Below, one piece after another: positions 5,164 to 11,817 of a stretch of DNA of 13,519 nt; position 1 is the stretch's first letter, and each line of letters begins with the position of its first letter. Position numbers and translations under genes: made by a program. The notes under the pieces are model-generated. The model did no database searches. It was not told the DNA's origin and saw nothing but the letters and a program-made list of their open reading frames with translations. This DNA is from Acidobacteriota bacterium (GTDB lineage: Bacteria > Actinomycetota > Acidimicrobiia > Spongiisociales > UBA5794), in assembly GCA_022574065.1 (NCBI GenBank), contig JACZST010000019.1, positions 1 to 13,519 on the forward strand. The letters are read 5' to 3'.

Positions 5164-8100
5164 TCAGCTCTTCTGAGTGAGAACGGCAAGTTCCTGCGAG
5201 AAGCGGTCGCGGGCAAACTCGAGGAAGGGGCCTCCGTCGAAGTCATCGGCGTCGATCACGGCGAGGGTCGCCTTCTGAGCCGCGTAGTCGGGGTTCTCGA
5301 TCCCGGCACGACTCTGGAGAAAGCGCCATGCCTTGCGTCGCTCGATGCAGAACAACACCATCTGGCGAGATAGCTTCACGGGGCTCACGTTGCCCTTCAG
5401 GTCCTCGGTTTCGATGTAGATCCCGAAATCGGGAACGTACGCTCTGTGCGCGGGATCCAGGACGTAACGCTGGGTGACGTCGTCCTGGGTGACGAGCACG
5501 AGCATGTCGTCGAGGTGGATCAGGCCCTCGAGATCCTTCGCCGGCCGAAAGTGCCTACGGAACCGCGCCTCCGTTGCGGCCCAGTGGGCCACGCTGTAGT
5601 TGTACTCACGCTGCGTGGCCTTGGAGGTGATACGCGCCCAGTCGCGACTGCGGTTCGGGTTACCTGCGAGGTCCAAGGTCTCCTGGTACGTCTCGCCCTT
5701 TGAGGGATTCCAGACGAATTGGGGCATGCTGCGGGAATCCCGAGCCCGGTTCGCCTGAATGGTTGCCAACTGGTCGGCAACGCCGTGCTCTGGCTGACAC
5801 GTCGTGAACGACTGGAGGAAGGCGGTGCCGCGATAGTCGAGAGCATCGAGGATCGCCTTGTAGAACTGGGCGATGTTCGCCATCGACACTTGGGCGACGA
5901 ACGGGGAACCGTGCCCTCCGAGAAACGCCTCGGCGACGCCCTTCTTCTCGGTGAGCTTGCCTTCAGTAGCGACGCCGAACTGGTTCATGTCGCCACCGCC
6001 GGGCATCGGCGTGGAGTCCGAGTTCTGGCCACCCGTGTTTGAGTACACCTGGGTGTCGAGCATGAGCAGCTTGACGTTCGGGCGGTTCTGGAGGACCACC
6101 TTGGATACATTCTGGAACCCGATATCCCCCATACCGCCGTCGCCGCCTATGGCCCACGCCTTGGGCAACTCCCTGATCTCGCGATCCGTCATCGCGGTGT
6201 CCGTCATGTGGGTCAACAGGAAATAGTCGACCTCGGCCAGGGGCTCCGCCGTCTCGTCGAGTAGCCTGTCCGCGAGGCGCTCCGGGATGACCGAGCGGCG
6301 GGCGTGGTCCATGATGAAGCTCTCGCCGAGCAGCCACGTGACGGTCGACCCGTCCTGGAACAGGGAGTTCATCCAAGGGTAGGGGTGGGGGTTGTTGGGA
6401 GGCGTCGAGCCGTACACGGTGTTGCATCCGGTGTGCGCCCCCATTGCCATGACCGACATGCCGTTGGGGAGCGCCCCGTCGAAGGCCTGGAGTTCACGGT
6501 GGTTGAACGCGTCTGTGCGCATGGTCACCACAAGCGCCTCGATCAGATCTGCGTCTGTGATCTCCCCATGTGCCTCGATCCGGGCGTTCGTGTCCTCGTC
6601 GGACTCCCCGCCCAGCCCCATGATGAGGTGGGCAACCGCACGGTGGAAAACTCCGTGGTCCGTCTCACTGCGCGCCCGCATCGCACGCAGCCTCTCCGTA
6701 CCCTCGGCCTCGAGCTGTGCGGCCTTCATCTCGAGACGCTCCGCCTTGCTGTGATACAGCGGGCGCATGTAGGCCTCGGTGAGGCTCGTCACGGCATGGA
6801 GGACGCTCTTCTCGCCACAGCCCGCACATGCTCCGTCGCCGCCGACGAGAGCCTCATAGTTGCTCCTGACCATCAGGTGGTTCTTGAGCTGGGCAACGTG
6901 GGAGGCGATCGGGTCTTCGGGGTCGAACCGTCCGAGGAACTTGGTTGGGGTGTCTGGCAGCAGGTCGAGGAAGTTGGTCCCGCTGACGTGGTCTGCGTTG
7001 AGTTCCTCGGTCTCGGTTGCCATCTCCAGGGCCTCGTACGGGCACTCGAAGACACACTCGCCACAGCCCTTGCACAGGTCGGAGACCATGATCGAGAAGA
7101 GCCCGCCCGTGCCCTCCTCCTTGCGCTCGAGGCTCCGGAACACCGATGCAGTCTTCGTGTACGCGAAGGGCACTCGCTCGAAAAGCGCCATGAACTGTCG
7201 CTTCGCTACGTCGTCGACGCCTTCGAGGGTCGCCACCACTGCCGCGAGGTGATCCTTGAAGGGCGTAGCGCCCTTCTCTGCGATGTCCTGAGCCATTTTC
7301 GTTCGCACCGCGGTCTCAATCCGCGGCAACGCTGCAAGCACGCGCGCCCTTTGCTCGGTGTCTGCGATATAGGCGCGCGCCGCGGTACCGAGAATCGTGG
7401 TGATGTCCTGAGCGGTATTGGGTAGCGCCGTGTCGGGACAGGCTGTGATGCAATCCATGCACGCCGTGCAGTTCTCGGCAATCCAAATCGGCGTCTCTCG
7501 CCGTGCGACGTATTTGCTCGCCGTCCTTCCCGTCGACGCCGCCATCATCCCGATCGCCGAAAGGGGCGTGGCGGGCTGGTCATAACCCAGACCTGCGCGG
7601 AACTCGGCGTCGAACGTCCGGATCTGAGAGAGCGGGATACGCACCTGCTGCGCCGAACTCGGCGCTCTGGTGGGGACGTCGACGGAACACGAGTCGCACA
7701 CGGCGAGGGCAGGCGTCCTCATGCTCGATGTGTCTGGAGCATCCGGATCGCCGTGGGCGACCTCCTGGACCAGTTCATAGCCCTTGGTCATCACCGTCAT
7801 GTTCGACTCGACGACGGCCTCGCCGAATCGTCCGAACTTCTTCTCGTACTGGGCGTTGACGATCTCAAGGAACCGCGTCAAGGACACGTCGTAGTCCTCG
7901 AGAAACCCCGAGACCCGGAAGAAAGCGCCAAGAAACGCATTGCCCTGCATACGAAGCTGGAGGTCTTCGCGGGAGGTGGCTTCGTGGGCGATCCGGAAAC
8001 CGGGCAGGGTGTAGATGCTGATCTTCTTGTCGATGATCTCCTGGCGATACTGCGTGGGGATCCGCTCCCACACTCGCTCAGGAGGCTCCTCGGACTCCCA

Positions 8101-9825
8101 GACGAAGATCCCGCCCTCGTTCAGGCCAGCGAGCGGGTTGGTGTGGGTAAAGGCCTTGGGGTCACAGCACAACACGACGTCGACATGGCGCAGGTCACAG
8201 TTGACGCGCACTCGACGCGGGGCGACGACCAGGAAATACGCCGTGGGCGCACCCTTCTTCTCCGAGCCGTACTTAGGGTTGGCGCTGACATGGAGCACCT
8301 GCTTGGGCCTGCCGAACTCGTCCTGCTCGTCCCTGGCCGCGATAAGGTCCTCACCGACCGAACCGATCACCTCGCCGAGGTTCTTACCCGTCGTGATCAT
8401 CCCCCAGCCACCGATCGAGTGCAGTCGCACTGCAATGGCGTGCTCGGGAAGCAACGAAGGCGTGCGGTCGGAGACGACGGCGTACGGATGGTCGATTCCA
8501 ACGACGAAGTACGTTTCGCCTTCGCCGACGACGCGGCCGTCCTGTCTGGAAATCAACCCCGTGGCGTACTCGTAGGCCCCGATGATCCCCTCGGGCCGGA
8601 AGTCTCTGGAGCCGAGACCGTACGAGCCGCTGAGGATGAGGGGAACCTGATCGGCGGATAGCGGGGGAACCCCGTTCGAGAAGCCTTCGCGGTGAGCCTC
8701 GAGCGCCTTGTTGAGCGCGGCCCGGATCTCGCGGGTGAGCGGGTTGTCGCCTGAGAGCGGCTCGTCGGTGCGTTCCAGGACGATGACGCGCTTGCGGCCT
8801 GCCAACGCCTCGACGATGGCGGCCTCGGGGAAGGGGCGAAGCACGTTGACATGCAGAGAGCCGACCTTGGACTCGCCGTCGGCGCGCAAGTAATCGATTG
8901 CGGCCTCGATGTTCTCCGCTGCAGAGCCCAGGGTCACGAACACCGTCTCGGCGTCTTCGATCGCATACGTGCTGACGAGCCCGTACCCCCTTCCCGTGAG
9001 TCGCTCGAAGTCTGCGTACGCCTTCTCGAGCATCCCCAGGATCGGCTCGCTGAAGTTGTTCCTACGAGCGATCACCCCGTTCATGTAGTGCTCCTGGTTC
9101 TGGACGGGCCCCAGGAGCATGGGGTTCTTGAGATCGATCATCACGGGCACCCTGCGCCGCGTCGGACCGAACAGCGCGCGTTGCGCCTCCGTGGGACATT
9201 CGATGATGTCATCGGGAGCTCCGAGGAATTCGCGGATGAGGTCCGACTCGTGCCGGTAGAACGTTCGCTCGAGGTGGGAAGTGAGAAAGCCGTCCTGGAT
9301 GTTGATACCCGGGTTGAGCGCCTGCTCAGTGACCCTCCGCAAGATCAGCGCCTGATCGGCCGCCTGCTGTGAGTCCTTCGCAAACAGCATGATCCAGCCG
9401 GTGTCGAGCGCCGCGTAGATGTCGTCGTGGCCGCAGTGGACGTTGAGGGCGTGCTTGGTGAGGGCGCGAGCAGCCACCTCGAGCACCATCGTCGAAAGCT
9501 TGCCCGGCGCGTGGTAGTACTGCTCGATCCCGTAAACGATCCCCTGGCCCGAGGTGAAGTTGACGACCCTGTGGCCCGCCACCGAGTACGCGATCGCCCC
9601 ACCCTGGGCCGCATGCTCACCCTCGGCCTCGATTGCGATCTTGGGATGCCCGAACACGTCGAGCTTGCCCTCCGCAAAGGAGAGTTGGTAGCTCTCCCCC
9701 ATTTCCGTCGAGGGGGTGATCGGGTAGAAGACGCCACCCTGCGTCAACCTGGCTTCCGTGTGGTACGAGACGAGCTGGTTTCCATTCGTGGTGATCCGAA
9801 TCCCTGGAAACCTGGGTGTTGTCAC
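5164..9825 (-). CDS. nifJ: pyruvate:ferredoxin (flavodoxin) oxidoreductase, unusually long single-chain form
   Basis: Oxidises pyruvate with CoA to acetyl-CoA and CO2, passing two electrons to ferredoxin or flavodoxin; cytosolic and oxygen-sensitive in most members. Residue order (GTG 9825 = 1): thiamin pyrimidine domain at about 10-240 (GGVFYPITPSTEMGESY); gamma domain near 472 (IGGWGMITTGKNLGE); EKR-type linker after 520; two [4Fe-4S] motifs at C786-C796 (CTACMDCITACP) and C918-C928 (CKGCGECVFECP); proximal-cluster cysteines C1000, C1003, C1134 and C1343; thiamin diphosphate/Mg loop GDGGMGD at 1229 and YSNTGGQ at 1261. Usual NifJ has about 1170-1230 residues; this has about 1553. GTG at 9825 has AGGTAGG 8 bases upstream; TTG at 9831 is the alternative. 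It appears monocistronic, with no Rex or DosR-like box in its own leader. Confidence 0.95.
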   Translation of the reverse strand: MTTPRFPGIRITTNGNQLVSYHTEARLTQGGVFYPITPSTEMGESYQLSFAEGKLDVFGHPKIAIEAEGEHAAQGGAIAYSVAGHRVVNFTSGQGIVYGIEQYYHAPGKLSTMVLEVAARALTKHALNVHCGHDDIYAALDTGWIMLFAKDSQQAADQALILRRVTEQALNPGINIQDGFLTSHLERTFYRHESDLIREFLGAPDDIIECPTEAQRALFGPTRRRVPVMIDLKNPMLLGPVQNQEHYMNGVIARRNNFSEPILGMLEKAYADFERLTGRGYGLVSTYAIEDAETVFVTLGSAAENIEAAIDYLRADGESKVGSLHVNVLRPFPEAAIVEALAGRKRVIVLERTDEPLSGDNPLTREIRAALNKALEAHREGFSNGVPPLSADQVPLILSGSYGLGSRDFRPEGIIGAYEYATGLISRQDGRVVGEGETYFVVGIDHPYAVVSDRTPSLLPEHAIAVRLHSIGGWGMITTGKNLGEVIGSVGEDLIAARDEQDEFGRPKQVLHVSANPKYGSEKKGAPTAYFLVVAPRRVRVNCDLRHVDVVLCCDPKAFTHTNPLAGLNEGGIFVWESEEPPERVWERIPTQYRQEIIDKKISIYTLPGFRIAHEATSREDLQLRMQGNAFLGAFFRVSGFLEDYDVSLTRFLEIVNAQYEKKFGRFGEAVVESNMTVMTKGYELVQEVAHGDPDAPDTSSMRTPALAVCDSCSVDVPTRAPSSAQQVRIPLSQIRTFDAEFRAGLGYDQPATPLSAIGMMAASTGRTASKYVARRETPIWIAENCTACMDCITACPDTALPNTAQDITTILGTAARAYIADTEQRARVLAALPRIETAVRTKMAQDIAEKGATPFKDHLAAVVATLEGVDDVAKRQFMALFERVPFAYTKTASVFRSLERKEEGTGGLFSIMVSDLCKGCGECVFECPYEALEMATETEELNADHVSGTNFLDLLPDTPTKFLGRFDPEDPIASHVAQLKNHLMVRSNYEALVGGDGACAGCGEKSVLHAVTSLTEAYMRPLYHSKAERLEMKAAQLEAEGTERLRAMRARSETDHGVFHRAVAHLIMGLGGESDEDTNARIEAHGEITDADLIEALVVTMRTDAFNHRELQAFDGALPNGMSVMAMGAHTGCNTVYGSTPPNNPHPYPWMNSLFQDGSTVTWLLGESFIMDHARRSVIPERLADRLLDETAEPLAEVDYFLLTHMTDTAMTDREIRELPKAWAIGGDGGMGDIGFQNVSKVVLQNRPNVKLLMLDTQVYSNTGGQNSDSTPMPGGGDMNQFGVATEGKLTEKKGVAEAFLGGHGSPFVAQVSMANIAQFYKAILDALDYRGTAFLQSFTTCQPEHGVADQLATIQANRARDSRSMPQFVWNPSKGETYQETLDLAGNPNRSRDWARITSKATQREYNYSVAHWAATEARFRRHFRPAKDLEGLIHLDDMLVLVTQDDVTQRYVLDPAHRAYVPDFGIYIETEDLKGNVSPVKLSRQMVLFCIERRKAWRFLQSRAGIENPDYAAQKATLAVIDADDFDGGPFLEFARDRFSQELAVLTQKS

Positions 9826-9834
9826 GTCCAAAAC

Positions 9835-9924
9835 CTACCTATCCGTCACGAGCGCCATCCAGCGATTGTCCCAAGATTCGAGCCTGACGTCATTGGCTGG
9901 CGCAGCGATCATGAGCTCTCTCAC
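9835..9924 (-). CDS. possible 29-residue ORF just before the PFOR gene
   Basis: GTG at 9924, or ATG at 9912, opens a frame reading VRELMIAAPANDVRLESWDN and ending RWMALVTDR. It stops 9 bases before the PFOR GTG, so it could couple ribosomes onto that gene. The frame is open further upstream with protein-like sequence (GTDQQRLRSHGSTIDDS) but without a start, up to a TAG inside the end of the SHOCT gene. A GAGAGAG stretch precedes the ATG. It may be a remnant of a lost gene or a leader peptide. No family recognised. Confidence 0.25.
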   Translation of the reverse strand: MRELMIAAPANDVRLESWDNRWMALVTDR

Positions 9925-9994
9925 GCTGTCATCGATCGTGGAACCGTGCGATCGGAGTCGCTGCTGGTCGGTGCCGCCGTGGGTGTGCGTCGTC

Positions 9995-10279
9995 TCACCG
10001 CTCTAGGTCGGCTGCCTGTTCCAGGTACTGGTCGCGGTTGAGCTCCCCTCGGGCGTAGCGCTGGTCAAGCAACTCGACAGCTCTGCTGACAGTGCCCCCT
10101 CCAGGCTCAGCCCGGCGCGTGGTCGACCAGATCAGCCACGCGACCAACACGACAACCATGGTCATGAACAGCCATCCGAAGATCGCCATCCCCCAACCCC
10201 AGCCGCCCATGTGACCCCAACCGTCTCCATCGGCCAATACCGACCCGGTAGCTGCCAGCCCGGCTGCTATCCCCTGCAT
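9995..10279 (-). CDS. SHOCT-domain single-helix membrane protein
   Basis: 94 residues: a Gly/Trp-rich N-terminal region (GDGWGHMGGWGWG), one membrane helix at about 31-51 (MAIFGWLFMTMVVVLVAWLI), a basic stop-transfer (STTRRAE), and a C-terminal SHOCT motif at 66-93 (AVELLDQRYARGELNRDQYL). SHOCT is a short two-helix module at protein ends, thought to mediate oligomerisation; these Gly/Trp/His-rich, one-helix SHOCT proteins are common near metal and redox genes. ATG at 10279 is set by GGGAGGAA 7 bases upstream; the longer frame to 10339 has no ribosome site. A DosR-like box lies about 125 bp upstream. The PFOR gene follows on the same strand 170 bp later. Precise function unknown. Confidence 0.88.
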   Translation of the reverse strand: MQGIAAGLAATGSVLADGDGWGHMGGWGWGMAIFGWLFMTMVVVLVAWLIWSTTRRAEPGGGTVSRAVELLDQRYARGELNRDQYLEQAADLER

Positions 10280-10325
10280 GTCAATTCCTCCCAGCGTGTA
10301 TATGTACGTTCCCGCGACTCGAAGG

Positions 10326-10350
10326 AGGCCGCTTCCCAAGGTCGCGGCCT
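10326..10350. repeat. inverted repeat AGGCCGC-N11-GCGGCCT
   Basis: Perfect 7-bp arms at 10326-10332 and 10344-10350 around an 11-base loop. It lies between the DosR-like box and the SHOCT start, so if transcribed it would form a leader stem-loop. No T-tract follows on either strand. Confidence 0.4.
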
Positions 10351-10404
10351 GTCCGTATCCGAGTGATCATCAGCCCACTTTGCCTAACGCTGTCATCAAC
10401 GACT

Positions 10405-10420
10405 AGGGCCGGAAGTCCCT
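10405..10420. promoter_or_regulatory. DosR/DevR-like box, AGGGCCGGAAGTCCCT
   Basis: Fits GGGNC-N4-GNCCC exactly. On the minus strand it reads AGGGACTTCCGGCCCTA (from 10420 to 10404), very close to the mycobacterial DosR-type GGGACTTTCGGCCCTA. It lies about 125 bp upstream of the SHOCT gene start and 285 bp upstream of the small plus-strand ORF. Confidence 0.5.
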
Positions 10421-10704
10421 CCGCTGATCGATTCAGAATGCGAGTGGTTCACCCACTGTTGGGGGAGGCGGCAAACGCTACGAATCGCGGGAAACTCTGC
10501 GCGACGATGATCCATGACGCCGTGATCATTCAAAAGTGCAGCCACGGCTATGAAGGCACAGTGCACGCACCGCGGCTCGACCATCTGGCAAATGCAGCGC
10601 CCAATGGTGACCTTTGCCTCTCCTCGATTGGGCCACGGCGGAGCACTCTCAGAGCCGACACACAGGGGTGAAAGACGACGAGTAACGCATCAATAAATCA
10701 GCAA

Positions 10705-10824
10705 GTGGGCCGAGTGTGGATTCTCGGGTTCCTCGGCTTCGTAGGGTTCCAGTTTCCAGTGTTCTTCTGGTTGTTCGGGTTCTTCTTGTTCTTCGGAGCC
10801 TTCCTGAAGGCTCGACGAGGCTGA
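10705..10824 (+). CDS. 39-residue Phe/Gly-rich hydrophobic peptide ORF
   Basis: GTG at 10705 (or GTG at 10714) gives a protein that is almost all membrane-like: WILGFLGFVGFQFPVFFWLF, then GFFLFFGAFLKARRG before TGA. It has fifteen Phe in 39 residues and a basic end, suggesting one long or two short helices with the C-terminus in the cytoplasm. The opening GFLGFVGF pattern recalls low-complexity small membrane proteins in several prokaryotic groups, but I cannot name a family. No good ribosome site is visible, and the TTC-rich DNA could be chance, so it is uncertain. It ends 38 bases before the DosR-like box of the next operon. Confidence 0.4.
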   Translation: MGRVWILGFLGFVGFQFPVFFWLFGFFLFFGAFLKARRG

Positions 10825-10862
10825 GGTTCTCGAAGGCGGTCTCGAGGCGCCTCGCTGGGAAT

Positions 10863-10878
10863 GGGCCTTTGGGCCCTA
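10863..10878. promoter_or_regulatory. DosR/DevR-like box, GGGCCTTTGGGCCCTA
   Basis: Fits GGGNC-N4-GNCCC exactly and differs from GGGACTTTCGGCCCTA at 2 of 16 positions. It ends 54 bp before the start of the Cys-rich gene, a good place to overlap or adjoin a -35 element. It can also fold as a 5-bp hairpin, so a terminator for the small upstream ORF is the alternative. Confidence 0.5.
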
Positions 10879-10932
10879 GCAACGCAGGGACGAATCGTGG
10901 GAGAGTGGTTAACAGACTGGTAGAGGTTCGTC

Positions 10933-11265
10933 ATGGCCGACTTGGAGACATTGCCCGAGATTGTTCGTAGGTTCCGTCCTAACTGCCCCGGTTGCACGCC
11001 CGAAAAGGCAACCGCCCCTGGTGCAAAGCCTTGCAGTTTCTATGACTGCCCAGGGCTACCGAGGGAGCTTGAGGTTACGTGCGATACGTGCATGTACGAC
11101 TTCGCGGCCCAGGATGGACAGGTCAAGTGCGATCACGGCACGTGTGACACAGCTCTTCGACTCAAGGCGAATGTCGAGACGTACGAGACTTGGCTACAAC
11201 TCATCAGAGCCGAGGCAGCACCGGGAGGAGATCCGGAGAACCGCGATGCGAGGGCAATCGCATGA
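10933..11265 (+). CDS. Cys-rich protein with two CX2C-X12-CX4C modules
   Basis: 110 residues, soluble. Eight of its cysteines form two equal modules: C18, C21, C34, C39 and C50, C53, C66, C71. Both have the spacing CX2C-X12-CX4C and are offset by 32 residues, as from an internal duplication. Four-Cys sets of this kind bind Zn or an iron-sulfur cluster. The N-terminus (ADLETLPEIVRRFRP) and C-terminus (TALRLKANVETYETWLQLIR) are helical. ATG at 10933 has AGAGG 6 bases upstream. Its end overlaps the next gene by 20 bases, and a CsoR-family repressor closes the cluster, suggesting a role in metal or sulfur stress. A DosR-like box lies upstream. I know no named family for it. Confidence 0.85.
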   Translation: MADLETLPEIVRRFRPNCPGCTPEKATAPGAKPCSFYDCPGLPRELEVTCDTCMYDFAAQDGQVKCDHGTCDTALRLKANVETYETWLQLIRAEAAPGGDPENRDARAIA

Positions 11266-11461
11266 TTTGTGGCTCTCTGAACCGTCGGTGTGCTATGGCC
11301 TGGCGACCGCCGCCGATCTGGTAGGCGGGATGCTGTACGCCACGCTGGTGTGGCCTCGGACCGGGCCTTACGTCATCGCACCAGTAGGGGTGATGTTGGC
11401 GGTGTCGTTGGTGAGCGCAGAACGTAGACGAGACCGAAGCCGCGACTGGAGTTTGTTGTGA
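11246..11461 (+). CDS. small two-helix membrane protein, middle gene of Cys-rich/CsoR-like operon
   Basis: 71 residues. ATG at 11246 has GGAG 7 bases upstream and lies inside the end of the Cys-rich gene (20-base overlap), so translation is probably coupled. Helix 1 covers about residues 14-35 (VCYGLATAADLVGGMLYATL) and helix 2 about 39-58 (GPYVIAPVGVMLAVSLVSAE). The end is strongly basic (RRRDRSRDWSLL), which places it in the cytoplasm. One Cys (C16) lies in helix 1. A frame open further upstream is antisense-like in composition and lacks a start signal. No family recognised. Confidence 0.7.
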   Translation: MRGQSHDLWLSEPSVCYGLATAADLVGGMLYATLVWPRTGPYVIAPVGVMLAVSLVSAERRRDRSRDWSLL

Positions 11462-11467
11462 GGCCGG

Positions 11468-11773
11468 GTGTCGGTTTCGGAGCGGGTTGGCGTGTTTGAC
11501 GTGGTGCATCGGCTCCGAACGGCGCTGGGTCATCTGGAGGCAGTAACGCGAATGGTAGAAAGCGACCGTTCCTGCGCTGATGTGCTGCATCAGCTTTCGG
11601 CGGTGCAGGGGGCGCTCGATGTTGTGCGCCGTGACCTGTTGGAGCGTTATCTGCGCGATTGCTTAGAGGCCTCCGTCGCCGCCGGCGGGGTCGACGATCT
11701 TGTCGACGAGCTCCTGACGGCGACCTACGGTGGACCCGTTCGTACACGTCGCCCTCCCCGGGGCCTGTCGTAG
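11468..11773 (+). CDS. CsoR-family (DUF156) repressor with Cys-Tyr-Cys in place of Cys-His-Cys
   Basis: 101 residues, all-helical CsoR/RcnR/CstR fold: RLRTALGHLEAVTRMVESDR aligns with the first helix, CADVLHQLSAVQGALDVVRR with the second, LLERYLRDCLEA and VDDLVDELL with the end. In Mtb CsoR, Cu(I) is bound by C36, H61 and C65; here the same positions are C36, Y61 and C65. Loss of the His argues against a classic copper sensor. Retaining two Cys without His is the state in CstR, which senses persulfide by cross-linking its cysteines. GTG at 11468 lies 6 bases after the previous stop with AGG close by. As last gene of the cluster it probably controls the operon. DNA target not identified. Confidence 0.82.
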   Translation: MSVSERVGVFDVVHRLRTALGHLEAVTRMVESDRSCADVLHQLSAVQGALDVVRRDLLERYLRDCLEASVAAGGVDDLVDELLTATYGGPVRTRRPPRGLS

Positions 11774-11817
11774 CTGCCGCATAGACCACTCGCGGTGGTG
11801 ACCGCACCGGATCGTTA

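Larger units (their letters stand above)
10280..10704. other. 425-base region without a recognised gene
   Basis: Contains a 7-bp hairpin at 10326-10350 and a DosR-like box at 10405-10420, listed separately. The remainder (about 10421-10704) gave no frame with start signal and protein-like composition on either strand. It lies between divergent units (SHOCT minus, small ORF plus), so promoters for both are expected here. TACATAT around 10307-10313 (minus strand) is a possible -10 for the SHOCT gene. Confidence 0.5.

Noticed and set aside
6304..7425. 373-codon plus-strand frame inside the PFOR gene
   Set aside because: It lies antisense to the conserved iron-sulfur and thiamin regions of PFOR, has no family likeness, and shows the Arg/His/Val-rich composition of antisense GC-rich DNA.
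7753..8661. 302-codon plus-strand frame inside the PFOR gene
   Set aside because: Antisense shadow of the PFOR gamma/EKR region; no ribosome site and no recognisable domain.
10843..10854. 12-bp palindrome CGAGGCGCCTCG
   Set aside because: Short self-complementary runs are frequent in GC-rich DNA; no second copy or context to give it meaning.
10863..10878. Hairpin reading of GGGCC-TTT-GGCCC as a terminator
   Set aside because: Stem of only 5 bp and no T-tract; the DosR-like box reading is preferred, though the two are not exclusive.
10698..10997. Minus-strand frame rich in Lys, Asn and Arg
   Set aside because: It is the antisense of the Phe-rich ORF and of the Cys-rich gene start; the TTC/GTT-rich plus strand forces Lys/Asn/Arg on the other side.
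11785..11799. ACCAC-TCGCG-GTGGT between the convergent CsoR-like and MerR genes as a terminator
   Set aside because: Well placed, but only a 5-bp stem without T-tract; too weak to list as a feature.
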